Positions 44,701 to 52,714 of a stretch of DNA of 64,000 nt are shown here, piece by piece. A program made the translations under genes and the position numbers. Positions within the stretch are counted from its first letter, which is position 1. Each line of letters starts with the position of its first letter. The stretch lies in contig NZ_RZMZ01000013.1 of NCBI RefSeq assembly GCF_003992675.1, positions 1 to 64,000 on the forward strand. Direction: 5' to 3'. The DNA comes from Flagellimonas marinaquae. GTDB taxonomy: Bacteria > Bacteroidota > Bacteroidia > Flavobacteriales > Flavobacteriaceae. A model generated the notes under the pieces. It ran no database searches. It saw only the letters and a program-made list of their open reading frames with translations, and was not told where the DNA came from.

Positions 44701-45505
44701 CGTCAAAAGGATCAGTGTTGGCATTGGTAAAAATGAGCAGGTCGTTATCGGGAATGAGTTCTAAAGTGACGCCCAAATCGGTTTCAAACACCTCATTGAC
44801 CCTGGTTAGGGTCGCGTTGATACCTGCGAGAGCATCCTCTACCGTGCCCCCCATGTATTGGGTGTATTCGCCTGAAGCGGACACAGCGACCCGATAGGTT
44901 CTGAGCAATTGGTCATCCACCAGCGGAACAATCGTTTTTCCAACATCACTGGATGATTTCGAAGAATTTCCGAATAGGTCCTTGCTAGTCTTACAGATAA
45001 AATCCATTTTTGAGGCAAGACCTGCTTCCTTGTCGTAAAGAACGTAGGTGTCCAAATGGTTCGAAGTCGGCTCCATGAATACGGTTTGGCTATCCTCCAA
45101 ATTCACCAACATGGATTGAATACCTTTTTGCGAACTGCTCAGTTTTATCTTGTATTTACCATCAACGCTAATTCCAGTAAATGATTTGATGGAAGGATAT
45201 TTTTTGGAAAGATCCGGATGGAGTACAGCGGTTTCCTTCAAATAAAACGGAACAACATTCCCTTCCCCGTTGGGCAAATAAACGGTTCTAATGGAACTTT
45301 TGGCTGCCGAAACAGAATTCATTGTTTTGGAAAACCCGCTTTTATCCAACGTAAACACCTTTTTGGCGTCCGAAATATCCTTTAGGGAACTGGCTCGAAG
45401 ACCAGACCGACTAGGGGCGTTTTTCCAATACCCTTGCTGCCCGTATATGCAAAAGCAGCTAAAAAATATGGTTATTGAAAAAACAAGATGTAACTTAGCT
45501 TTCAT
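41711..45505 (-). CDS. T9SS-secreted zinc metalloprotease, reprolysin-like
   Basis: 1264 residues: signal peptide (to about YGQQ), propeptide (about 25-195), a reprolysin/metzincin domain (about 200-410) with the zinc motif HELGHQFGANH at 340-350 and downstream Met turn region (STIMGYAG), Ig/FnIII-like domains (about 430-860, the last with TEYFWRVRPNNGCG), a proprotein-convertase P domain (about 870-1010: DLIITLISPSGTEV, LGEWILEIED), and a type A T9SS sorting domain at the end (LSPNPV, LPKGMYYLGL). It is expected to be exported and anchored or released. Followed by a coupled lipoprotein. Confidence 0.93.
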   Translation of the reverse strand: MKAKLHLVFSITIFFSCFCIYGQQGYWKNAPSRSGLRASSLKDISDAKKVFTLDKSGFSKTMNSVSAAKSSIRTVYLPNGEGNVVPFYLKETAVLHPDLSKKYPSIKSFTGISVDGKYKIKLSSSQKGIQSMLVNLEDSQTVFMEPTSNHLDTYVLYDKEAGLASKMDFICKTSKDLFGNSSKSSSDVGKTIVPLVDDQLLRTYRVAVSASGEYTQYMGGTVEDALAGINATLTRVNEVFETDLGVTLELIPDNDLLIFTNANTDPFDDSLNAEVQSTITSIIGEENYDVGHLFHQVGVGLDNGNAGFIASVCVDNRKGSAFSAANVPEGDVFDLDYVAHELGHQFGANHTWSFESEGTGVQAEPASGSTIMGYAGIVGGNNVAPQGDDYFHYNSILQISTYLETTSCAQTEAITNAPPVLVPVDDYTIPRGTAFVLEGNATDPDAGDVLTYTWEQIDDGLVTTASFGSLNPSGANFRSLPPSTDPRRYFPRLSEVAQGNLTQVSPAIGDAWETVSDIERNLRFACTVRDNAAGGGQVVSDVLDVRVIKAAGPFIVTSQISEETYAAGSVQEITWDVSNTDIAPINAQQVDIFLSLDGGLTYPITLLENTLNDGAEEVLLPGNVTNAGRIMVKASNNIFFAVNNTDFIIEESEVVLNFENLDYEVCQPDDLVIPFEYETYAGFNENTTFSANVPAGMSASFSPTNATANNTVVDLTLSNTNGVAPGVYEIVVTATSASITKNVTFSLLVQDGNFADVTLLSPSDGEAGVSLDALLNWQDDPSYSNYDVEVATDLAFTNIVESASLPFTTYKATKLEAETEYFWRVRPNNGCGSGSFGTPFSFTTSQVNCRNRDATDLPITISSSGTPTITTSILFVEDLPISDVNVNLQLDHTYLEDLIITLISPSGTEVTLLSNNCGADNDLNAVFDDDGDPIVCGENPAISGTVAPIGFLSSLNGESILGEWILEIEDTAASDGGTLVDFSLDICIEGSYRPDADEDGVFDDGDDLCLGTPKGVEVNTNGCAVYRFASDNFEIEVESESCRSNNDGSITITPFDTAINYTAVLNGASGSESFDFTNSQTFSNLPAGEYSLCISGTDGLITYEEVCFDAMLTQPDVLDVSALLDAGVLNLDLKGASFYNVELNGLVTQTEASKIQLPLENGINTLRVFTNLPCQGSFEKNFFYSERPVLSPNPVYTTTQVYMGGYEGAVEIQLFTANGKLVRTQRRNVFGEDLELDVSTLPKGMYYLGLEKAGKKEMFKLIKE

Positions 45506-45563
45506 ACGCGGTTAGGGCATAGTATAAATTCAAATGTAAGCCTTTTTTTTATTTCTAAATCAG

Positions 45564-46493
45564 TTGGAAACAATCCAAAACATTTCTCATTTTAAGGAAG
45601 TTCCACACCAAACTGTGGTGACCATCGGTACTTTTGATGGCGTGCACTTGGGCCATCGCAAGATATTGGAACGCATCACAAACAATGCCAAAAACACTGG
45701 GCTCAAATCCACAGTACTCACCTTTTTCCCTCATCCACGAATGGTGTTGCAAAAGGATGTCGACATCAAATTACTGAACACACTCGAGGAGAAAAAACAG
45801 ATTTTGGAAAGCTTGGGACTGGATTATTTGATCATCCATCCGTTTACCAAACAGTTTTCCAGGCTTTCGGCCATCGACTTTGTAAGGGACATCCTGGTGA
45901 ACAATATCAAGGCCAAAAGAATCATTATTGGATATGACCACAGGTTCGGCCGCAATCGAAATGCCAATATCAAAGACTTGATTTCCTTTGGAAACACCTT
46001 CGATTTTGAGGTGGAGGAAATTCCTGCCCAAGAAATCGAAGACGTTTCGGTCAGCTCCACCAAAATCAGGAAGGCTTTGCTCGATGGCGATGTGGAAACT
46101 GCCAATAGCTACTTGAGTTATGCCTATATGCTCACTGGAATCGTAAAAAAAGGACGTGGTCTCGGAAGGGATTTCGGCTTCCCAACAGCCAATCTCCATA
46201 TTCCCGAGGAGTACAAACTCATACCAAAAAACGGTGCCTATGTGGTGAAGAGTCATCTAGAGGGCAAGGATTATTTTGGTATGATGAACATTGGCTTCAA
46301 CCCCACGGTGGACGGTTCCAAAAAAAGTATCGAGGTCAACTTTTTTGAATTTGACGGAAATCTCTATGAGAAAAAAATACAGGTAGAACTATTGCACCGT
46401 ATTAGGGATGAGCATAAATTCAACTCTATTGAAGAATTGAAGGAGCAGTTAAAGAAAGACAAAAACCATTCTTTGGACCTAATTTCCAAATAA
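45564..46493 (+). CDS. ribF: Bifunctional riboflavin kinase/FAD synthetase
   Basis: 309 residues starting at a TTG (45564; METIQNISHFKEV), since no ATG lies between it and the essential VVTIGTFDGVHLGH motif. The N-terminal nucleotidyltransferase part (about 1-180) makes FAD; the C-terminal flavokinase (about 185-305; GRGLGRDFGFPTANL) makes FMN. The product FAD is also the ApbE donor. Directly abuts the HTTM gene. Confidence 0.95.
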   Translation: METIQNISHFKEVPHQTVVTIGTFDGVHLGHRKILERITNNAKNTGLKSTVLTFFPHPRMVLQKDVDIKLLNTLEEKKQILESLGLDYLIIHPFTKQFSRLSAIDFVRDILVNNIKAKRIIIGYDHRFGRNRNANIKDLISFGNTFDFEVEEIPAQEIEDVSVSSTKIRKALLDGDVETANSYLSYAYMLTGIVKKGRGLGRDFGFPTANLHIPEEYKLIPKNGAYVVKSHLEGKDYFGMMNIGFNPTVDGSKKSIEVNFFEFDGNLYEKKIQVELLHRIRDEHKFNSIEELKEQLKKDKNHSLDLISK

Positions 46494-47810
46494 ATGCTTA
46501 ACACATTTCTATTTCGGAAAATTGACAACGCGCAACTCGTGGTTTTCCGAATTTTTTACGGCTTATTGGTCGCTGCGGAATGCTATGGGGCCATTGCCAC
46601 AGGCTGGGTTCGAAGAACCATGGTGGAGCCTCAGTTCACATTTTCCTTTATTGGTTTTGAATGGTTACAGCCGCTGCCGGGCAATGGGATGTACATCTAC
46701 TTTGCCGTTATGGGCACTTTGGGCCTCTTGATCGCCCTCGGATACAAATACCGATTCAGCGCCTTGGCCTTCGCCATCATGTGGTCCGGCGTGTACCTCA
46801 TGCAAAAAACATCCTACAACAACCACTACTACCTTTTGATGCTATTGGCCTACATCATGGCCATTTTTCCCGCCAACAGGGATGCTTCTTTGGATGCCAA
46901 ATTGAACCCTGGCCTGCGTTCCCAAACCATGTACAACTGGATTCGATGGACCATCATACTGCAATTGTTCATTGTGTACACCTACGCCTCAGTGGCCAAA
47001 CTATATGGGGATTGGTTGGATTTCAGCATTGTGGAGCTGCTAATGGAATCCAAAAAGCATTACTATTTGATTGGAGACCTTCTCCAACAAAAGTGGGTAC
47101 ACCAAATAATAGGGCTCTTTGGGATTGTGTTCGACCTTTTGATTGTTCCAGCCCTACTTTGGAAGCCTACGCGAAAAATAGCCTTCGTGTTCTCCATCTT
47201 CTTCCATTTGTTCAACAGCATTGTATTTCAAATTGGGATATTCCCCTACCTGTCCTTAGCTTTTACGGTCTTCTTTTTTGAACCACAGACCATTCGAAAT
47301 CTATTTTTGAAAACCAAAAAAATCATCCCCGACACCAAAATCATATTACCTAAAAGCAAGAACGTTATTCTCTCTATCCTAGGCATCTACTTCCTGGTTC
47401 AATTGCTGTTGCCGCTTCGACACCATTTTTTTCCAGATGATGTACTTTGGACAGAGGAGGGCCATAGATTGAGCTGGCGGATGATGCTCCGTAGCCGAGC
47501 GGGCAGAATTACCTATAAAGTAGTCAACACCCAAAGCAAGGATACCACCACTATCAATCTCAATGATTATCTGACCAGCAAACAGCAAAGAAGAGTGGAA
47601 TGTTACCCTGATTTTATTTGGCAATTTGCCCAATATCTTAAAAAGGACTACGCCCAAAAAGGAGAGGATATCCAAGTATTTGTGGACAACAAAGTCAAAA
47701 TAAATCAAGGGCCGTACCGAACCTTTATCGACCCGAAAGTGGATTTGGCCAGCGTTCCGTGGAAACATTTTTCCCATAACGATTGGATTCTCCCCTCACC
47801 CAAAGAATAA
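46494..47810 (+). CDS. HTTM/vitamin K-dependent gamma-carboxylase-like membrane protein
   Basis: 438 residues whose ATG follows the ribF stop with no gap. An HTTM domain (about 5-285) contains several membrane segments, with YNNHYYLLMLLAYI and YASVAKLYGDWLDF as recognisable family phrases. A C-terminal soluble part (about 310-438) follows: LSWRMMLRSRAG, then a beta region. The family includes GGCX, which carboxylates glutamates using reduced vitamin K; bacterial homologs are mostly uncharacterised. Menaquinone is the plausible cofactor here. Enzyme activity not demonstrable from sequence. Confidence 0.88.
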   Translation: MLNTFLFRKIDNAQLVVFRIFYGLLVAAECYGAIATGWVRRTMVEPQFTFSFIGFEWLQPLPGNGMYIYFAVMGTLGLLIALGYKYRFSALAFAIMWSGVYLMQKTSYNNHYYLLMLLAYIMAIFPANRDASLDAKLNPGLRSQTMYNWIRWTIILQLFIVYTYASVAKLYGDWLDFSIVELLMESKKHYYLIGDLLQQKWVHQIIGLFGIVFDLLIVPALLWKPTRKIAFVFSIFFHLFNSIVFQIGIFPYLSLAFTVFFFEPQTIRNLFLKTKKIIPDTKIILPKSKNVILSILGIYFLVQLLLPLRHHFFPDDVLWTEEGHRLSWRMMLRSRAGRITYKVVNTQSKDTTTINLNDYLTSKQQRRVECYPDFIWQFAQYLKKDYAQKGEDIQVFVDNKVKINQGPYRTFIDPKVDLASVPWKHFSHNDWILPSPKE

Positions 47811-47812
47811 AA

Positions 47813-47843
47813 TTGGGCACTTGTTCAGATTCGATTAAATTTG
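47813..47843 (+). promoter_or_regulatory. serS promoter
   Basis: TTGG at 47813-47816 and TAAATTTG at 47836-47843, 19 bases apart, fit the Bacteroidota TTG / TAnnTTTG pattern. The ATG is at 47861, so the leader is short. Confidence 0.6.
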
Positions 47844-47860
47844 CGGCTCAAAACTAGGCC

Positions 47861-49132
47861 ATGCTTCAACTACAGAACATCAGGGAAAACAAGGAAAGTA
47901 TCATCACCGCTTTAAAAAAGCGAAATATTGATGCAGCACCAATGATCACAAAGGTTTTGGAACTCGATGAAAAACGACGTTCCATCCAAACAGAATTGGA
48001 TACTACTCTGGCCGAATCCAACAAAATCTCCAAAGAAATCGGCATCCTTTTCAAAACAGGAAAAGCACAGGAAGCCAATGTTCTAAAAGAAAAAACCGCT
48101 GGACTTAAAGAAGCCTCAAAAAAGTTGGGCGACGACCTCAACACCACGGTAGATGAACTTCAGCAACAACTGTATTTGATTCCGAATGTTCCGCACGAAT
48201 CTGTTCCAGCAGGCAATTCCGGCGAGGACAACGAGGAAGTGTTTCGGGAAGGCGACATCCCAACCTTGGCGGAAGGCGCACTTCCGCACTGGGAATTGGC
48301 CAAGAAATATGACATTATCGATTTTGAGCTTGGTGTAAAAATTACGGGGGCAGGTTTTCCAGTGTACAAAGGAAAGGGTGCCCGTTTACAACGCGCCTTG
48401 ATTGCTTATTTCTTGGACAAAAATGCCGAAGCAGGCTATACTGAAATGCAAGTTCCGCTCATGGTCAACGAAGACTCGGGATACGGAACTGGTCAATTGC
48501 CCGACAAGGAAGGCCAAATGTACCATGTGCAGGTGGATGATCTATACCTTATCCCAACGGCCGAGGTGCCCGTGACCAACTTGCACCGGGGCGATATGTT
48601 GGCGGAAAGTGATTTCCCCATCAAATACACAGGATACACCCCTTGCTTCCGACGCGAAGCAGGTAGTTATGGAGCGCATGTTCGTGGTTTGAATCGTTTG
48701 CACCAATTCGACAAGGTGGAAATCGTGCGCCTGGAGCACCCCAACAACTCCTACCAAGCCCTGGATGAAATGGTGGAACACGTAAAAACTATTCTGCGTG
48801 AACTCAAATTGCCCTACCGCATCCTCCGACTCTGTGGTGGCGACCTTGGTTTTACCTCTGCCCTCACCTTTGATTTTGAAGTATTCTCCACTGCACAGGA
48901 CCGTTGGTTGGAAATCAGCTCCGTGTCCAATTTCGAGACCTTCCAGGCCAATCGCCTAAAACTTCGATTTAAGGATGAGAATGGTAAAAGTCAGTTGGCC
49001 CATACCCTGAATGGAAGTGCCTTGGCATTACCTCGGGTCTTGGCGGGTATTTTGGAAAACTATCAGACCGAAGACGGGATAAAAATCCCCAAGGTTTTGG
49101 TTCCGTACTGCGGTTTTGATACCATCGATTAA
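47861..49132 (+). CDS. serS: Seryl-tRNA synthetase
   Basis: 423 residues. An N-terminal coiled-coil arm (about 28-100) grips the tRNA, and the class II core has motif 2 (FRREAGSYGAHVRGLNRLHQ) and motif 3 (LNGSALALPRVLAGILENYQ). Charges tRNA-Ser and tRNA-Sec. Own promoter present. Confidence 0.98.
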   Translation: MLQLQNIRENKESIITALKKRNIDAAPMITKVLELDEKRRSIQTELDTTLAESNKISKEIGILFKTGKAQEANVLKEKTAGLKEASKKLGDDLNTTVDELQQQLYLIPNVPHESVPAGNSGEDNEEVFREGDIPTLAEGALPHWELAKKYDIIDFELGVKITGAGFPVYKGKGARLQRALIAYFLDKNAEAGYTEMQVPLMVNEDSGYGTGQLPDKEGQMYHVQVDDLYLIPTAEVPVTNLHRGDMLAESDFPIKYTGYTPCFRREAGSYGAHVRGLNRLHQFDKVEIVRLEHPNNSYQALDEMVEHVKTILRELKLPYRILRLCGGDLGFTSALTFDFEVFSTAQDRWLEISSVSNFETFQANRLKLRFKDENGKSQLAHTLNGSALALPRVLAGILENYQTEDGIKIPKVLVPYCGFDTID

Positions 49133-49186
49133 AGTTTTCACCTATTTATTTGGATTCGCTTAACAGAATCCCCCATATTTCTGCGT

Positions 49187-49194
49187 TATATTTG
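49187..49194 (+). promoter_or_regulatory. Candidate -7 box of nuclease-like gene
   Basis: TATATTTG fits TAnnTTTG, 57 bases before the TTG start at 49251. No good -33 element at the right distance. Confidence 0.4.
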
Positions 49195-49250
49195 AATTAA
49201 ACCTTAAGGATTTCAAAAACACGTTGTCGTGCATTTAAAAAATCACGAAA

Positions 49251-49961
49251 TTGAAGATTATTACTTGGAACTGTAATGGAGCATTTAGAAAAAAGTTTGA
49301 ATATATTTCGGACTTTAATGCCCACATTTATATTATCCAAGAATGTGAAAATCCTGCCGAATGTCGACACCCAAAATATCAAGAATGGGCTAAAAACTAC
49401 ATTTGGATTGGTGATTACAAAAGCAAAGGACTTGCAATTTTTGCACGACCAGAAATTGAATTAAACAAACTCGATTGGTCAAACCAGTTTAAAGACCATT
49501 TCGTAAAACATTTCTTGCCTTGTAAAGTAAATCGGGACTTTGACCTCCTTGCTGTTTGGACGCATAGAAATAACTCTCCAAACTTCGGCTATATTGGACA
49601 ATTATGGAAATACTTGCAAGTCAATAAAGACAAACTGAATACGACAATTATCGCAGGAGATTTTAACAGCAATACGAAATGGGACGAATGGGATAGGTGG
49701 TGGAATCACTCTGACGTTGTAAAAGAATTAAGAGAACTTGGAATAGAAAGTCTCTACCATAAATTCACAGGAGAACAGCAAGGTGCTGAAACGGTTCCGA
49801 CTTTATATTTCCAACGAAAACTTGAAAGACCTTATCATATTGATTATGTTTTCGGTGCTAAAAGGTTTTCTGACCAAATAAAGAAAGTAGAAATTGGACA
49901 TGCTGACAAATGGTTAGAATTAAGCGACCATATGCCTTTAGTATGTGAGATTGACGAATAA
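49251..49961 (+). CDS. Endonuclease/exonuclease/phosphatase family protein
   Basis: 236 residues from a TTG start (MKIITWNCNGAFRKKF). The EEP fold motifs are in order: TWNCNGA (Asn), IIQECE (metal Glu), TIIAGDFNSN (Asp/Asn) and the final LSDHMPLVCEI (His). Such enzymes cleave DNA, RNA or phosphoesters; the substrate is not predictable. The gene and its flanks are AT-richer by eye than the neighbours, and it stands alone, so recent acquisition is possible. Confidence 0.88.
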   Translation: MKIITWNCNGAFRKKFEYISDFNAHIYIIQECENPAECRHPKYQEWAKNYIWIGDYKSKGLAIFARPEIELNKLDWSNQFKDHFVKHFLPCKVNRDFDLLAVWTHRNNSPNFGYIGQLWKYLQVNKDKLNTTIIAGDFNSNTKWDEWDRWWNHSDVVKELRELGIESLYHKFTGEQQGAETVPTLYFQRKLERPYHIDYVFGAKRFSDQIKKVEIGHADKWLELSDHMPLVCEIDE

Positions 49962-50075
49962 TGAATAAAAAAGATACACTAACAATTGGTATAAAACATA
50001 GGTCAGATAGTTAAGTATTCAGATATACCCTAATTTTCATACCCGAGATTGTTAAATATCCTTTTTGGTAAAGGT

Positions 50076-50156
50076 GTCATTCCAACATAGGGGAAAAAAG
50101 AAGGAATCTGATAATTTTTATTGTGAAATGAGATTTCTCACTGTGTTCGAAATGAC
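50076..50156. repeat. Dispersed repeat with GTCATT/AATGAC ends
   Basis: About 80 bases starting GTCATTCC and ending TTCGAAATGAC, with the internal phrase GAGATTTCTCACTGTGTTCGAAATGAC. Terminal 6-bp inverted repeats suggest a MITE- or REP-like relic. A related start (TGTCATTCC) occurs at 52001. Confidence 0.5.
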
Positions 50157-50194
50157 CTAACACTGTTATATAGAATTGAAGCTTTTTTAATCAA

Positions 50195-51994
50195 ATGACA
50201 AACAAGCTATTGCAACGCCTTTTATTTCTCATATTCGTCATAAACTGCTCACTGTTGTCGGCACAGGAAGATTTCTTGGCCAAACAGTACTTTCAAGATG
50301 GGGATTACGAAAAAGCATTGGTCTTCTACGAAAAATTGGTGGAGACCAACCCAAGACGTACGGATTATGCCGAAGGATTGGTGTCCTGCTACCAACAATT
50401 GGAACGTTATGATGAGGCCGAAGCCTTTTTGCTACAAAAAATTGAGGATAGCTATGCGTTCCCCACTTTTTTTATTGAGTTGGGTTACAATTACACACTA
50501 AAGAACGAGCCCGAAAAGGCCAATGCCTATTACGACAAGGCCATCCAAAAAATAGAGGACAACCCCAATTACGGATATAGTGTAGGCTATCGGTTTCAAA
50601 CCTATGCGCTACTGGAGTATGCCATTCAGGCCTATACCCGCGCCATGGAGCTAAAACCGGACCTCAACTACGACTTTCAGTTGGCTCGCATTTACGGGGA
50701 ACAGGGCGATATTGCCAAAATGTACCAGTCCTATCTCAATTTAATTTGGGAGGGCCGCACATCTCGCTCCAATGTACTCCGTAATATTGAGGATTTTATT
50801 TCCGAAGACCCCTCCGATGAAAACAACATTTTACTTCGTAAAGTGTTGCTCCAAAACGCCCAAAAAGCGCCCGATATCCTTTGGAACGAACTGTTGAGTT
50901 GGTTGTTTGTCCAACAAAAACAATACAATAGTGCCTTCGGTCAGGAAAAGGCCATTTATAAACGAAGTGAAGGCCAGTCCGTGGACCGTTTGGAAAACCT
51001 GGGAAGCATCGCTTTGGAGGAAAAAGACCTTGAAACGGCGACCGCGATTTACGAATTCATCGTGGAAAACACGGAAAATCCGAGTACTAGACTCAATGCG
51101 GAACTCAGCTTGATTGACATCGCCCTGGAAAATCCCACGGAAAAAGTGTTGCAATCCGTAGAGAAAAAATTTGAAGACTTGGTTGAACTCTATGGAAATC
51201 AGAGCAGGACGCTCCAACTACAGGTGGCCTATGCCAATTTCCTGACCTTTAGAAAAGAACAGCCCGAACCGGCCATAGCCATGCTCAAACAAAGTTTGGA
51301 ACTGCCCATGGGCCAAATGACCATGGCGTATTTAAAATTGGCACTTGGGGATATTTTGGTGTTCGACCAAAGGTTTAATGAAGCTTTGATTTTGTTTACC
51401 CAAGTGCAAAAAAGCATGAAGAACGATGTACTGGGTCAAGATGCACGATTTAAAGTGGCGCAGACCAGTTTTTACAAAGGCGATTTTGATTGGGCGCTCA
51501 CCCAACTTAAGGTATTGCGCGGTTCTACCTCCCAACTCATCGCCAACGATGCTATGCAATTAAGTTTGTTGATTTCGGACAATTCCTTGGAAGACTCCAC
51601 ACAGACCGCACTGAAAAAATATGCCCGTGCCGACTTATTGGCCTATCAAAATAAAGACAATGAAGCCATTGAAGTGCTCGAAGATATTTTAGAAAATCAC
51701 AAAGGGGAAAAAATCGAGGATGAGGCCTTGTTGAAGCAAGCAGAACTTTTGGTGGAACAGCAAAACTATGAAGGTGCCGAGTTCAACTACCAAAAAATCG
51801 TAGAATTTTATGGTGATGGCATTTTAGCCGATGATGCCCATTTTGCCTTGGGAGAACTTTATGAAAAAACGCTGAACGAGCCCGAAAAGGCCAAGGCCCA
51901 TTATGAGAAAATCATCTACAGCTATCAGGATAGTTATTATTTTCCACAGGCCCGAAAAAATTTCAGGCGTCTTCGTGGGGATGCGATCAACTAA
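50195..51994 (+). CDS. TPR-repeat periplasmic protein
   Basis: 599 residues: a signal peptide (to about LSAQ) and then tetratricopeptide units over the full length, for example DYEKALVFYEKLVETNPRRT, PEKANAYYDKAIQKIEDNP and PEKAKAHYEKIIYSY. No enzyme domain. Probably a periplasmic or outer-membrane scaffold. It heads a same-strand row that continues with DUF4286, GGCT-like, rsmA and mgtE, though 90 bases including a repeat separate it from the next gene. Confidence 0.88.
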   Translation: MTNKLLQRLLFLIFVINCSLLSAQEDFLAKQYFQDGDYEKALVFYEKLVETNPRRTDYAEGLVSCYQQLERYDEAEAFLLQKIEDSYAFPTFFIELGYNYTLKNEPEKANAYYDKAIQKIEDNPNYGYSVGYRFQTYALLEYAIQAYTRAMELKPDLNYDFQLARIYGEQGDIAKMYQSYLNLIWEGRTSRSNVLRNIEDFISEDPSDENNILLRKVLLQNAQKAPDILWNELLSWLFVQQKQYNSAFGQEKAIYKRSEGQSVDRLENLGSIALEEKDLETATAIYEFIVENTENPSTRLNAELSLIDIALENPTEKVLQSVEKKFEDLVELYGNQSRTLQLQVAYANFLTFRKEQPEPAIAMLKQSLELPMGQMTMAYLKLALGDILVFDQRFNEALILFTQVQKSMKNDVLGQDARFKVAQTSFYKGDFDWALTQLKVLRGSTSQLIANDAMQLSLLISDNSLEDSTQTALKKYARADLLAYQNKDNEAIEVLEDILENHKGEKIEDEALLKQAELLVEQQNYEGAEFNYQKIVEFYGDGILADDAHFALGELYEKTLNEPEKAKAHYEKIIYSYQDSYYFPQARKNFRRLRGDAIN

Positions 51995-52000
51995 TACCCT

Positions 52001-52050
52001 TGTCATTCCCGCGATGGCGGAAATCTCTATAAGAGGTTTCTCAGAATTAC
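52001..52050. repeat. REP-like element TGTCATTCCCGCGAT...
   Basis: TGTCATTCCCGCGATGGCGG, then AAATCTCTATAAGAGGTTTCTC. It contains CCGC/GCGG and a degenerate GAAATCTCT/AGAGGTTTC pair. The opening is familiar from repeats dispersed in Bacteroidota and Proteobacteria. It shares TGTCATTCC with the element at 50076. Confidence 0.5.
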
Positions 52051-52084
52051 ACTAACTTCCCCCACCCTTAAACAGATAAAGTAA

Positions 52085-52402
52085 ATGCTCATATACAACG
52101 TAACCATCAACATCGATGAAAGTGTCCACGACCAATGGTTGGAATGGATGAAGGACAAACACTTGCCCGATATGCTGGGCACTGGGAAATTCTCCCATGC
52201 CAAAATGGTGAAGGTACTGGTAGAAGAGGATATGGGCGGTATCACCTATTCCGTTCAGTACACCACGCAAGACAGGGCCACCTTGGAGGCCTATTACAAG
52301 GAGGATGCAGACCGTCTACGCGCCGATGCACAACGGATGTTTCCGAACAAATTCGTGGCCTTTCGTACGGAACTGGAAGTAATCAGCCAGCAAATCCCAT
52401 AG
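52085..52402 (+). CDS. DUF4286 family protein
   Basis: 105 residues beginning MLIYNVTINIDESVHDQWLE, the start wording of DUF4286, followed by a ferredoxin-like alpha/beta pattern (ITYSVQYTTQD; NKFVAFRTELEVI). Function unknown. Three bases separate it from the next gene; in flavobacteria it regularly precedes rsmA. Confidence 0.88.
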   Translation: MLIYNVTINIDESVHDQWLEWMKDKHLPDMLGTGKFSHAKMVKVLVEEDMGGITYSVQYTTQDRATLEAYYKEDADRLRADAQRMFPNKFVAFRTELEVISQQIP

Positions 52403-52405
52403 CAA

Positions 52406-52714
52406 TTGGAATATCTGTTTTCCTACGGAACCTTGCAGGACCCGCAGGTCCAAGAATACATCTTTGGACGTTTGCTCCAAGGCAAAACCGATACTGTATT
52501 GGGTTTTAAAAAACAAGACAAGGCCGTTTATGGGCGCTATCCCCTTGTGGTGCATACCGGAAACCCCGAAGACAAGGTATTGGGCATGGCATATAAAGTA
52601 GATCTAAACGACCTGAAAAAGGCGGATATTTATAAGACCAAAGCCTATAAAAGGGAACTCTTCACCTTGGAATCCGGGGACAAAGCATGGATCTATGTCG
52701 AAAATTCCAACTAA
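52406..52714 (+). CDS. Gamma-glutamylcyclotransferase-like protein, catalytic Glu changed
   Basis: 102 residues from a TTG ([16 protein letters not shown]). The SYGTL substrate loop and beta-barrel pattern are those of the GGCT/AIG2 fold. The usual DxYE motif that supplies the catalytic Glu reads DIYK here (Lys77), so cyclotransferase activity is doubtful. It overlaps rsmA by 20 bases. Confidence 0.82.
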   Translation: MEYLFSYGTLQDPQVQEYIFGRLLQGKTDTVLGFKKQDKAVYGRYPLVVHTGNPEDKVLGMAYKVDLNDLKKADIYKTKAYKRELFTLESGDKAWIYVENSN

